A stretch of DNA of 64,000 nt, taken from NCBI RefSeq assembly GCF_003938655.1, contig NZ_RJJT01000030.1, positions 1-64,000 on the forward strand, in the 5' to 3' direction. The position numbers and the translations under genes were made by a program. Every line of letters starts with the position of its first letter. The stretch's first letter is position 1. Below, piece by piece: positions 1-7,572 of this stretch. Source of the stretch: Rhizobium pisi (GTDB lineage Bacteria; Pseudomonadota; Alphaproteobacteria; Rhizobiales; Rhizobiaceae). Under the pieces are notes generated by a model. That model searched no databases. It was not told the origin of the DNA and worked only from the letters and a program-made list of their open reading frames with translations.

Positions 1-177
1 TGGGCGGCCGTTGTCGGCGCAATAAAGCCCCGCAACGCGATCGTGGATGAAGGAAAAGTCGATCACCGCGTCGATCTTGCGAAGCAGGTGATCCTTCGGC
101 ACCAGGCTATCGAGCGTCACCATCTCAGGAGCCGTCTGGGTGGGGGCAGGTTTCTTCAACATGTCCCAATGAATCAT
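1..177 (-). CDS. IS1182-family transposase, N-terminal part (cut by window edge)
   Basis: The first 59 codons read MIHWDMLKK, a proline-rich linker, then VPKDHLLRKID, a stretch ending in DFSFI, and YCADNGRP at the edge. This is the typical start of the DUF772 / IS1182 (IS5-related) DDE transposase domain. The rest, including the catalytic DDE residues, lies left of the window, so intactness cannot be judged. A second in-frame ATG is six codons in. The start codon directly abuts a perfect 10-bp palindrome (178-203), and the emrB gene read on the same strand ends only 83 bp upstream. Family assignment is from the N-terminal motif alone. Confidence 0.8.
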   Translation of the reverse strand, partial: MIHWDMLKKPAPTQTAPEMVTLDSLVPKDHLLRKIDAVIDFSFIHDRVAGLYCADNGRP

Positions 178-203
178 AAACCCCTGGACGGTGCCAGGGG
201 TTT
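178..203 (-). terminator. Perfect 10-bp stem-loop abutting the transposase start
   Basis: AAACCCCTGG and CCAGGGGTTT pair perfectly around a 6-nt loop. On the minus strand the stem ends in TTT and is followed at once by the transposase ATG. It could be a rho-independent terminator for emrB, or a terminator-like structure of the insertion sequence that blocks read-in from flanking promoters. The other end of the element is outside the window, so its terminal repeat cannot be defined. Confidence 0.5.
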
Positions 204-215
204 GTCAGCAGTCTG

Positions 216-238
216 AGGCCCTCCGGAGAGGGCCTTTT
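216..238. terminator. Stem-loop downstream of emrB
   Basis: AGGCCCTC and GAGGGCCT form an 8-bp stem with a 4-nt loop. The T tract (235-238) lies on the plus-strand side, while the A-rich side precedes the hairpin on the emrB strand. It is therefore a better terminator for plus-strand transcription, but it lies just past the emrB stop and may stabilise that mRNA end. Confidence 0.45.
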
Positions 239-260
239 CAAGGGGCGACGGGGCCGGAGG

Positions 261-1862
261 TCAGTGGCCGCCGCCACCTCCTCCCCCGCCTTGGGGCGCG
301 GGTTTCTTGATCATGGCGACACCGAGGATCATCGCAACGAAAAGCGCGGTCAGAATCAGGAACACATCGCTGAAGGAGAGGATGACCGCCTGCCTGGTGG
401 CAAGACCCACCATCTGCTTGATTGCGACCGAGGCCCCGTCCATGCCATAGGCGTTGAAATTGGCGGTCATGTTGTTCATCTGGTCGATCGCCGCCGGATG
501 ACCCCAGTCCATATTCTCCCGCAGCCGCTCGTAGTGCACGTCCTGCCGGTTGGTGAGCACGGTGTTGATGACGGCAAGGCCGACGGCGCCGCCGAGATTC
601 CTTGTCAGGTTGAACAGACCGGACGCCCCGCGGATACGCGAGGGTGGCATCGTGCCGAGCGCGATGTTGTTGATCGGCACCATGCACATCATCAGGCCGA
701 AACCGCGCAGGATCTGCGGGATGAAGAGCTCGTAGAAATCCCAATCCGCCGTCAGGTGCACCATGATGAACGTGCCGGCGGCGAAGCTGATGAAGCCGAT
801 TACCATCATCAGGCGCAGGTCCATCTTGGTCGACAGCCGCCCGGCAATCGGCGCGGTGAAGAACATCGCAAGCCCGGAGACGAACATCGTCTGGCCAATC
901 ATCAGCGAGTCATAGCCGCGGATACGCCCGAGATAGACCGGATAGATATAGGTGAGCCCATAGAGGCCGATGCCCATGACGAAGGAAAACACCGAACCGA
1001 AGGAGAAATTCCGGTTCGAGAATGCTCTGAGGTCGACGACGGGGAAATCCACCGTGAAGGCCCGATAGAAGAAGACGATGCCTGCAACACCGGAGGCCAC
1101 GGCCGCGATGGTAATGGACTGGTCGTTGAACCAGTCGTTCGAATTGCCCTCTTCGAGCACATATTCCATCGCGCCGAGGAAGACGCCCATCGAGATCAGC
1201 CCCCACCAGTCGAACTTCTTGAAGAGCGACAGTTCAGGCTTGTCGAAATCGATAAAGTTCCAGGTGACGAGCGTTACGATGATACCGGGAACGATATTGA
1301 CGAGGAACAGCCAGTGCCAGGAGAAGGCGTGGCTGAGATAGCCGCCGACCGTCGGGCCGATGGTCGGCGCCAGCGTCGCGATCAGGCCGATGATCGGCGA
1401 GACGATGCTGCGCTTCGACGGCGGAAAGATGGTGAAGGCAGCCGCGAAGACAGACGGGATCATGCCGCCACCTATGAAACCCTGGATGGCGCGGTAGACG
1501 ATCATCTGGTCGATATTCGTCGCCGTCGCGGCGAGCGCGCTCGCCATGGTGAAGCCAGCGGCCGAGATCGCGAAGAGATAACGCGTCGAGATGATGCGGG
1601 CCAACGTGCCCGAAAGCGGGATCATGATCACTTCGGCGATCAGATAGGCCGTCTGCACCCAGCCGATCTCGTCGGAGCCGGCCGAAAGGCCGGCTTGGAT
1701 TTCAGCCAGCGAGGCCGAGACGATCTGGATGTCGAGGATCGACATGAACATGCCGAGCACCATCGCGAAGAAAGCGATGAGCTTCTTCGGATCCATACGA
1801 TCCGCGGCATGGGCAGGCGCTGCCGGAATCGTTCCTGCTGTTGCTGTCGCGCTCCCGGCCAT
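261..1862 (-). CDS. emrB: EmrB-type DHA2-family multidrug efflux permease
   Basis: This 533-aa major facilitator protein of the DHA2 (14-TM) drug:H+ antiporter family should work with the EmrA adaptor next door to export hydrophobic toxicants. The first TM segment begins near residue 27 and carries the family signature LDIQIVSASL. The central loop has RAIQGFIGGGMIPS, a motif C-type GPTVGGYLS follows, and further TM segments fill the length. The C-terminus is unusual, ending in a run of eight glycines and His. The start has a clear GGAGGTGG ribosome site 5 nt upstream. It lies 24 bp after emrA, so the two are one operon. R. etli homologues have been named rmrAB. Substrates cannot be read from sequence. 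Confidence 0.93.
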   Translation of the reverse strand: MAGSATATAGTIPAAPAHAADRMDPKKLIAFFAMVLGMFMSILDIQIVSASLAEIQAGLSAGSDEIGWVQTAYLIAEVIMIPLSGTLARIISTRYLFAISAAGFTMASALAATATNIDQMIVYRAIQGFIGGGMIPSVFAAAFTIFPPSKRSIVSPIIGLIATLAPTIGPTVGGYLSHAFSWHWLFLVNIVPGIIVTLVTWNFIDFDKPELSLFKKFDWWGLISMGVFLGAMEYVLEEGNSNDWFNDQSITIAAVASGVAGIVFFYRAFTVDFPVVDLRAFSNRNFSFGSVFSFVMGIGLYGLTYIYPVYLGRIRGYDSLMIGQTMFVSGLAMFFTAPIAGRLSTKMDLRLMMVIGFISFAAGTFIMVHLTADWDFYELFIPQILRGFGLMMCMVPINNIALGTMPPSRIRGASGLFNLTRNLGGAVGLAVINTVLTNRQDVHYERLRENMDWGHPAAIDQMNNMTANFNAYGMDGASVAIKQMVGLATRQAVILSFSDVFLILTALFVAMILGVAMIKKPAPQGGGGGGGGH

Positions 1863-1886
1863 CGGACCACCTCCGCCTTTTAAAGG

Positions 1887-3101
1887 CTACTTGTCCGGCG
1901 CCGTACGCGTATCAACGTCGACGACGACGCTGAGACCCGCGCGCAGGCGCCTGCTGTCGAGGACATCCTGCGGCAGAGCGATGCGCACCGGCACGCGCTG
2001 GATCACCTTGGTGAAGTTGCCCGTGGCATTTTCAGGCGGTAGCAGCGAAAAGACCGAACCGGACGCTGGCGAGATCGATTCGACGGTGCCGACGACAGGA
2101 TGGTCGCTATAGGCATCGACGTGGACGTTGACCTTCGAGCCCGGAACGAGATGCTGGATCTGCGTTTCCTTGAAATTGGCGTCGATATAGAGTTCATGCA
2201 CCGGAACGAGCGCCATCAGGCGCTGGCCGGGCGAGACGAGATCGCCTTCCTGAACCGAGCGGTTGCCGACAATGCCGTCATAAGGCGCCTTGAGCACGGT
2301 GAAGGAGAGATCGCGAGCGGCCTTGTCTCGGGAGATCTCCAGCGAACGGACCGAACCTTCGGCCTCCTTGCGCTGAGCTTCAAGGATGGCAATATTGGCC
2401 TGCGCAGCCACGATATTGGCATCGCCGCCGGCAAGATTGGCCTTGGCCTGATCGAGTGTAGTATTGGCATCATCGAGATCTGCGGTGGTGCCGACCGACT
2501 TTGCCTGCAGGTCGCTCTGGCGCTTCTGCTTGATTTCCGCGCCGCGAACCGTGGCTTCGAGGGCAGTCTTCTGGGCCTGCGCCTGCACGAGGCTGGCCTT
2601 GGCACCTTCGATCTGCGCATCGATACGGCCTAGCGAAAGCTGCTCGGTCGCGATCTGGGCATTCGCCTGATCGAGGGCATTCTGGTAGTCGCCGTTATCA
2701 AGGGTAGCGAGAACATCGCCTGCCTTGACTTCCTGGTTGGCAACAACATTCACCTTCGCGACATAGCCGGTAACCTTCGGCGAGATGGTCGCGATATCGC
2801 CTTCGATGTAGGCGTCGTCGGTCGACACCATGAACCGGCCGTTCGTCCACCATTCGTATCCATACCAGCCCCCGCCCGCGAGCAAGGCGAGCACGACGAT
2901 CGGCAACACCGGGCTGCGGCGCTTCTTCGCAGCTGCAGGAGGAGCAACCGGAGCCTGGGCCGGCGCCGACTGCGCGGGAGCAGGCGGCTTTTCCAGGGCC
3001 TCCGCTGTCGGAGCCTCCGCAACGGCAGCGACCTCTACCTCTTCGGCTTCGGCGTTTTCGCTGACGATCCGCGCGACGTTGCTCTTCTGGTTGCTCGACA
3101 T
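1887..3101 (-). CDS. emrA: EmrA-type membrane fusion protein (HlyD family)
   Basis: This periplasmic adaptor (404 aa from the ATG) links the EmrB pump to an outer-membrane channel. It has a cytosolic Ala/Pro/Glu-rich tail of about 65 residues, one TM segment (about 66-85, VLPIVVLALLAGGG), then a biotinyl-lipoyl half-motif, a long Ala/Gln-rich coiled-coil hairpin (about 140-260), and the second lipoyl and beta-barrel part with LKAPYDGIVGNRSVQEGD. The tail is longer than in E. coli EmrA and low in complexity. The ATG at 3101 is preferred; a GTG two codons upstream (3107) is also possible. It is first gene of the emrAB operon and diverges from a TetR gene with operator-like palindromes between them. 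Confidence 0.92.
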   Translation of the reverse strand: MSSNQKSNVARIVSENAEAEEVEVAAVAEAPTAEALEKPPAPAQSAPAQAPVAPPAAAKKRRSPVLPIVVLALLAGGGWYGYEWWTNGRFMVSTDDAYIEGDIATISPKVTGYVAKVNVVANQEVKAGDVLATLDNGDYQNALDQANAQIATEQLSLGRIDAQIEGAKASLVQAQAQKTALEATVRGAEIKQKRQSDLQAKSVGTTADLDDANTTLDQAKANLAGGDANIVAAQANIAILEAQRKEAEGSVRSLEISRDKAARDLSFTVLKAPYDGIVGNRSVQEGDLVSPGQRLMALVPVHELYIDANFKETQIQHLVPGSKVNVHVDAYSDHPVVGTVESISPASGSVFSLLPPENATGNFTKVIQRVPVRIALPQDVLDSRRLRAGLSVVVDVDTRTAPDK

Positions 3102-3134
3102 GGCCACTTTACCGATCTTGGAGTAAAATAATCG

Positions 3135-3156
3135 AACTGAACGGTTCGGTTCAGTT
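3135..3156. promoter_or_regulatory. Candidate TetR operator 1 in the emrA / tetR gap
   Basis: AACTGAAC and GTTCAGTT form a perfect 8-bp inverted repeat around a 6-nt spacer (GGTTCG). It lies 34 bp upstream of the emrA ATG. Size and symmetry fit a TetR dimer site, and the GAAC/GTTC core recurs in a second palindrome closer to the regulator gene. Confidence 0.65.
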
Positions 3157-3190
3157 GACGTAAACCTGTTTTATCGTCATATCAAGATGT

Positions 3191-3210
3191 ATAGAACCAA
3201 TCGGTTCGAT
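3191..3210. promoter_or_regulatory. Candidate TetR operator 2 in the emrA / tetR gap
   Basis: GAACC and GGTTC flank AATC, and the outer AT pairs extend the symmetry to 20 bp with one mismatch. It shares the GAAC/GGTTC core with operator 1 and lies 45 bp upstream of the regulator ATG, consistent with autorepression by the divergent TetR protein. Confidence 0.6.
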
Positions 3211-3254
3211 TTCTTTTAAAGAAAATGCCAAAACATGAAGACGGTTAAGGAGAT

Positions 3255-3935
3255 ATGACACTGAAACCCGACCATGCCGCAGCATTCAGCCCTCCTGCTG
3301 CAGGGGGGAGATTTGCCGCAGGCGAAGATCCGGCAAAGCGCCAGCAGATCCTCGCTGGCGCCAAGCGCGTCTTCATGAAGATGGGCTTCGACGCCGCCAG
3401 CATGAACGACGTGACGCGTGAGGCCGGAGTCTCCAAGGGAACCCTCTACGTCTATTTCACCAACAAGGAAGAGCTGTTTTCGGCGATGATCGAGGCCGAG
3501 CGCGCCACCTTCCTGGCGACCATGCGCACGGCGCTTGCCGAACACGACGATCCCGAAACCGGCCTGTACGAATTCGGCATCAGCTTCGTCACCCATATGA
3601 CCGACGAAAAGGTCATCAGTGCGATGCGCACCGTTCTCGGTGTTCGCGATCGCATGCCGGTCCTCTGTCAGCGCTTCTTCAAGGGGCCGGAAAACCTGCG
3701 CACCGTCCTGCGCGACTTCCTGGAACGGCACATCGCCGACGGCGCACTTGAGATCGACGACATCGAATTGGCCGCCGGTCAGTTTCTCGATCTCGCCAGC
3801 GGCAGCTTCTTCAAGCTTCGCCTGTTTGGAAGCATGGAAGAGCCGCCGCCGCGCGACGAAATCGAGCGTGTCATCCGCGGCGCGATCCGGGTCTTCATGG
3901 CCGCCTACGGCGTGCGCCGGCACACGACCGCCTGA
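3255..3935 (+). CDS. TetR/AcrR-family regulator of the emrAB efflux operon
   Basis: The 226-aa protein has a TetR N-terminal helix-turn-helix at about residues 30-75 (ILAGAKRVFMKMGFDAASMNDVTREAGVS split over helices 1-3, then KGTLYVYFTNKEELF) and a helical ligand-binding C-terminal domain. Its gene diverges from emrA across 153 bp that hold two palindromes sharing a GAAC/GTTC core. A repressor of emrAB and of itself is the natural reading; S. meliloti has a comparable TetR regulator (EmrR) beside emrAB. The start has AGGAG at a suitable distance. The inducer is unknown. Confidence 0.88.
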   Translation: MTLKPDHAAAFSPPAAGGRFAAGEDPAKRQQILAGAKRVFMKMGFDAASMNDVTREAGVSKGTLYVYFTNKEELFSAMIEAERATFLATMRTALAEHDDPETGLYEFGISFVTHMTDEKVISAMRTVLGVRDRMPVLCQRFFKGPENLRTVLRDFLERHIADGALEIDDIELAAGQFLDLASGSFFKLRLFGSMEEPPPRDEIERVIRGAIRVFMAAYGVRRHTTA

Positions 3936-4042
3936 CCTATATCCTTGACTACAGCCCTCCGCCGGCCAGAATCCCGCAATAGCGATCAAACCCGACTGCT
4001 GGTTTTTCTCTAAAGAGGAAAGCCGCAACCAAGGGAGTTGAG

Positions 4043-4882
4043 ATGAGCGCCGTCGCACGGGCGATCTGGTTCATAGAGAGCCATTTCGAACATGATCTAT
4101 CGCTGGAAGAGATATCCGAAGCCGCCGGATTGTCGCGTTACCATCTGTCGCGCGTCTTCGGGCTCGTCACCGGCCACTCGATCAGCGGCTATATCAGAGG
4201 GCGGCGCCTCAGCCGCGCCGTGCCCGCGCTCGTCGGCGGTTCGTCCACCATTCTCGAGGTTGCGCTTGCTGCGGGCTACGGCTCGCACGAGGCCTTCACC
4301 CGTGCCTTCCGCGACCAGTTCGGCATGACGCCGGATGCGGTGCGCAGACAGGGGCACGCCCGCAACCTTGTTTTACTGGAGCCGATCAGAATGGACCCCG
4401 CCCGCCTTAACGATCTCGAACCGCCCCGCTTCGAGACCCTTCAACCGATGCTCTTTGCCGGCCTGCAGGAGATCTACCCCTATGGCGGCAATGCCGCCAT
4501 CCCTTCCCTCTGGCAGAAGTTCAACGCCCATTTCGGCCATATCCCAGGCCAGAAAGGCAATGTCGCCTACGGCATCTGTACGCATATCGACGGCGAAGCG
4601 GAAAAATTCCGCTATATGGCCGCGGCCGAAATCTCCGATGCCGGCGACCTGCCGCCGGATTTTGCGACGCTCAAGCTTCCGGGACAGCGTTACGTCGTCT
4701 TCATCCATCGCGGCCATGTTTCCGGCATTCCGCTTACCATGCATCGGATTTTCGACACATGGTGGCCGACCTCCGGCCTCGAGCATGGTGACACACCTGA
4801 CATGTTCGAACGCTACGATGAGCGCTTCGATCCTTATACCGGCATGGGCGTCACCGAAATCTGGTTGCCGATCACGGCATGA
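4043..4882 (+). CDS. AraC-family regulator with GyrI-like ligand-binding domain
   Basis: In this 279-aa protein the AraC double helix-turn-helix is N-terminal (about residues 5-105, with LSLEEISEAAGLSRYHLSR and the second-helix signature YGSHEAFTRAFRDQFGMTPDAVR). A GyrI/AraC_E_bind domain follows (about 120-279), an arrangement also seen in Rob- and SoxS-linked effector-binding regulators. It would sense a small, often cationic or amphipathic, compound. GGGAG precedes the ATG. It stands alone between the TetR gene and a palindromic repeat upstream of terC. Its targets are not evident; efflux genes nearby are possible. Confidence 0.85.
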   Translation: MSAVARAIWFIESHFEHDLSLEEISEAAGLSRYHLSRVFGLVTGHSISGYIRGRRLSRAVPALVGGSSTILEVALAAGYGSHEAFTRAFRDQFGMTPDAVRRQGHARNLVLLEPIRMDPARLNDLEPPRFETLQPMLFAGLQEIYPYGGNAAIPSLWQKFNAHFGHIPGQKGNVAYGICTHIDGEAEKFRYMAAAEISDAGDLPPDFATLKLPGQRYVVFIHRGHVSGIPLTMHRIFDTWWPTSGLEHGDTPDMFERYDERFDPYTGMGVTEIWLPITA

Positions 4883-4884
4883 TG

Positions 4885-4985
4885 CCGAAAAGCGCGAGCG
4901 GTTTTCGGGCGACGTCATGCTCTAACTCTTTAATTTAGAACAGGATTCAAATTTAAGGCCGACCCGGCCTTAATCATCCTGTTCT
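4885..4985. repeat. Rhizobial palindromic intergenic repeat (RIME-like), nested hairpins
   Basis: Directly after the araC stop are three stems: CCGAAAA (4885-4891) with TTTTCGG (4902-4908); TTAAGGCC (4953-4960) with GGCCTTAA (4966-4973); and around the latter AGAACAGGAT (4937-4946) with ATCCTGTTCT (4976-4985). The GACGTCATGCTCTAACTCTTT part resembles a motif I recall as highly repeated between genes in Rhizobiaceae (RIME-type elements). It may also terminate araC transcription. The family assignment is from memory. Confidence 0.5.
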
Positions 4986-4987
4986 AG

Positions 4988-5016
4988 GGAATAAAAGTTA
5001 CATCGGTTTCGTATAC
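4988..5016 (+). promoter_or_regulatory. Possible ECF-type promoter upstream of terC
   Basis: GGAATAA, exactly 15 nt, then CGTATAC. The first box and the spacing are identical to two promoters flanking the ECF sigma gene near 19.2 kb (there the second box is GGTCTAG or GATCTAG). The second box agrees only in part. If used, transcription would start near 5023, inside the proposed leader hairpin, so this and the structured-leader model compete. Confidence 0.3.
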
Positions 5017-5097
5017 CCCCTTGCGGCGCTTGTCGGGTAGGCAGGCGACATTACATTGCACGCGTCGTTTCATCATGTGACGCAAAGAGGGTATACG
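5010..5097 (+). promoter_or_regulatory. Structured terC leader with sequestered ribosome-binding site
   Basis: CGTATACCC (5010-5018) is exactly complementary to GGGTATACG (5089-5097), which covers most of the AGAGGG ribosome site of terC. Two smaller stems lie inside: TGTCG/CGACA (5031-5035, 5046-5050) and GCGTC/GACGC (5062-5066, 5079-5083). The result is a three-way-junction fold that would hide the start region. terC genes elsewhere are preceded by the manganese yybP-ykoY riboswitch or by a candidate terC RNA motif; I see no clear yybP-ykoY consensus here. Confidence 0.5.
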
Positions 5098-5100
5098 CTG

Positions 5101-5850
5101 ATGCAGGAAATCATGACGCTCATTCAGGATCCGGCCGCCTGGGTGGCGCTCATCACGCTGGTGGTGATGGAAGTCGTTCTCGGTATCGACAACCTGATTT
5201 TCATTTCGATTCTGACGAACAAGCTGCCGCCTGAGCACCGCGAGAAGGCCCGCAAGATCGGTATCGGCCTCGCCCTCGTCATGCGCCTGGCTCTCCTCGG
5301 CACCGTCGCCTGGATCGTGCAGTTGACCGAACCGCTGTTCGAGGCCTTCGGTCACGGCTTCTCCTGGAAGGACCTGATCCTGATCGCCGGCGGCCTGTTC
5401 CTCGTCTGGAAGGCCACCAAGGAAATTCACCACAGCGTCGACCCCGTGGACCATCAGGAAGATTTCATCGCCACCTCGGCAACGACAGGCTTTGCATCGG
5501 CCATCGGCCAGATCCTGCTGCTCGACCTGGTCTTCTCCGTCGACAGCATCATCACCGCCGTCGGCATGACGCCGCATCTGCCGATCATGGTGGTCGCCGT
5601 CATCGCTGCCGTCACGGTCATGCTCGTTGCCGCGACCCCGCTTGCCAACTTCATCGAGAGGAACCCGACGATCGTCATGCTGGCGCTCGCCTTCCTGCTG
5701 ATGATCGGCACGACACTGATCGCCGAAGGCATGGGCTTCCACGTGCCGAAGGGCTACGTCTATGCCGCCATGGCGTTCTCCGCGCTTGTCGAGGTGCTGA
5801 ACATGTTCGCGCGCAATGCCCGCAAGCGCAAACGCGAGGGCGCGCATTGA
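5101..5850 (+). CDS. TerC-family integral membrane protein
   Basis: The 249-aa protein belongs to the TerC family (Alx/YceF-like), implicated in metal, chiefly manganese, export or in metalation of exported proteins. The signature VVLGIDNLIFISIL (first TM) and LDLVFSVDSIITAVG (mid-protein) carry the conserved acidic residues of the family, and about seven TM segments are visible. The start at 5101 has AGAGGG 9 nt upstream. An in-frame ATG 15 codons earlier (5056) lies within the predicted leader and is disfavoured. It is probably monocistronic; a GC-rich hairpin follows. Confidence 0.87.
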   Translation: MQEIMTLIQDPAAWVALITLVVMEVVLGIDNLIFISILTNKLPPEHREKARKIGIGLALVMRLALLGTVAWIVQLTEPLFEAFGHGFSWKDLILIAGGLFLVWKATKEIHHSVDPVDHQEDFIATSATTGFASAIGQILLLDLVFSVDSIITAVGMTPHLPIMVVAVIAAVTVMLVAATPLANFIERNPTIVMLALAFLLMIGTTLIAEGMGFHVPKGYVYAAMAFSALVEVLNMFARNARKRKREGAH

Positions 5851-5859
5851 GGCTGACGA

Positions 5860-5891
5860 GGGAGGGCCTGGCGTCACCGGCGCGCCCTCCC
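5860..5891 (+). terminator. GC-rich hairpin after terC
   Basis: GGGAGGGC (5860-5867) pairs with GCCCTCCC (5884-5891) over a 16-nt loop, 10 bp after the terC stop. There is no T tract, so it is a weak intrinsic terminator or an mRNA end stabiliser. The remaining gap to gltX (5892-6095) holds no convincing ORF; CTTGACG at 5926-5932 could be a -35 element for gltX. Confidence 0.4.
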
Positions 5892-6095
5892 GCAGTGCCA
5901 TGAAGCCTCTGCGGACGCGGTTTTTCTTGACGCGCCCGGTTGAATATGGCCTAAGGCCAGCCGAACGGACGATCGGCGGATGGTGCGGGCGAATGCCCTT
6001 TTTCGGTCGGTTTGCCGATGAAGATATCTGCATCCTTCCGGCCGAACGTCGCTTCCCAGCGAGAACCGTCCGGCATTCATTGACGGGCACATAAA

Positions 6096-7550
6096 ATGAC
6101 AGTTTCCGGCGTCCGCGTCCGCATCGCTCCCTCACCGACCGGCGAGCCGCATGTCGGCACTGCTTACATCGCTCTCTTCAACTATCTTTTCGCCAAGAAG
6201 CACGGCGGCGAGTTCATCCTGCGCATCGAAGATACCGATGCGACGCGCTCGACCCCGGAATTCGAGACGAAGGTGTTGGATGCACTGAAATGGTGCGGGC
6301 TGGACTGGAAGGAAGGCCCCGATATCGGCGGCCCCTACGGCCCCTATCGCCAGTCCGACCGCAAGGACATGTACCAGCCCTACGCACAGGAACTGCTGGA
6401 CAAGGGCCATGCCTTCCGCTGTTTCTGCACGCCCGAGCGGCTGGAGCAGATGCGCGAAGGTCAGCGCGCCGCTGGCAAGCCGCCGAAATATGACGGTCTC
6501 TGCCTGAGCCTGACCGCCGAGGAAGTCACCTCGCGCATGGCGGCCGGCGAAACGACCGTGATCCGGATGAAGATCCCGACCGAAGGCTCGTGCGACTTTA
6601 CGGACGGCGTCTACGGCGACGTTTCCATCCCGTGGGATTCCGTCGACATGCAGGTCCTCATCAAGGCCGACGGCATGCCGACCTATCACATGGCCAACGT
6701 CATCGACGACCATCTGATGAAGATCACACATGTCGCGCGTGGCGAGGAATGGCTGGCTTCGGTGCCGAAGCACATCCTGCTCTATCGCTATTTCGGCTGG
6801 GACCAGCCGGTCTTCATGCATCTGTCGCTTATGCGCAATGCCGACAAATCCAAGCTTTCGAAGCGCAAGAACCCGACCTCGATCTCCTACTATTCAGCGC
6901 TTGGCTACATCCCCGAAGCGCTGATGAATTTCCTCGGCCTGTTCTTCATCCAGATCGCCGAAGGCGAAGAGCTGTTGACGATGGACGAGCTCTCCGAGAA
7001 GTTCGATCCCGACAACCTTTCCAAGGCCGGCGCGATCTTCGACATCCAGAAGCTCGACTGGCTGAACGGCCGCTGGATCCGCGAGAAGCTCTCCGAAGAG
7101 GAATTCCAGGCGCGCGTGCTGACCTGGGCGATGGAAAACGATCGTCTGAAGGCTGGCCTGCGCCTGTCGCAGACGCGCATTTCCAAACTCGGCGAACTGC
7201 CCGATCTTGCCGGCTTCCTGCTGAAGTCCGATCTCGGCCTGCAGCCTTCCGATTTCGCCAAGATCAAATCGCCGCCGGAAGAGATCCTGGAGATCCTCAA
7301 CACTGTCCAGCCGGATCTCGAAAAGATCCTGGAATGGAATGTCGAGACGATCGAGGCCGAGTTGCGCGCAATCGCCGACCGCATGGGCAAGAAGCTGAAG
7401 GTCGTGGTTTCGCCGCTCTTCGTGGCCGTTTCCGGCTCGTCGCGCTCGTTGCCGCTCTTCGATTCCATGGCGATCCTCGGCCGTTCCGTCGTGCGCCAGC
7501 GCCTGAAGCTCGCCGCGCAGGCCGTCGCCGCCCTCGTCGGCTCGAAGTAA
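6096..7550 (+). CDS. gltX: Glutamyl-tRNA synthetase
   Basis: The 484-aa class I synthetase charges tRNA-Glu (possibly also tRNA-Gln, as in bacteria that use amidotransferase). The Rossmann fold has the HIGH-type motif PSPTGEPHVGTA at residues 13-24 and the KMSKS-type motif SKLSKRK near residue 250; the helical anticodon-binding C-terminus is full length. Rhizobia commonly carry two gltX copies, and this one is the copy linked to lysS. The ribosome site is weak. The lysS gene starts 22 bp after its stop, so co-transcription of two housekeeping synthetases is likely. Confidence 0.95.
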   Translation: MTVSGVRVRIAPSPTGEPHVGTAYIALFNYLFAKKHGGEFILRIEDTDATRSTPEFETKVLDALKWCGLDWKEGPDIGGPYGPYRQSDRKDMYQPYAQELLDKGHAFRCFCTPERLEQMREGQRAAGKPPKYDGLCLSLTAEEVTSRMAAGETTVIRMKIPTEGSCDFTDGVYGDVSIPWDSVDMQVLIKADGMPTYHMANVIDDHLMKITHVARGEEWLASVPKHILLYRYFGWDQPVFMHLSLMRNADKSKLSKRKNPTSISYYSALGYIPEALMNFLGLFFIQIAEGEELLTMDELSEKFDPDNLSKAGAIFDIQKLDWLNGRWIREKLSEEEFQARVLTWAMENDRLKAGLRLSQTRISKLGELPDLAGFLLKSDLGLQPSDFAKIKSPPEEILEILNTVQPDLEKILEWNVETIEAELRAIADRMGKKLKVVVSPLFVAVSGSSRSLPLFDSMAILGRSVVRQRLKLAAQAVAALVGSK

Positions 7551-7572
7551 GAACAGTCAGAGGATTTCGACA

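Noticed and set aside
5056..5100. Earlier in-frame start for terC
   Set aside because: The 15 extra codons lie in the predicted leader and lack a ribosome site, while the later ATG has AGAGGG at a proper distance.
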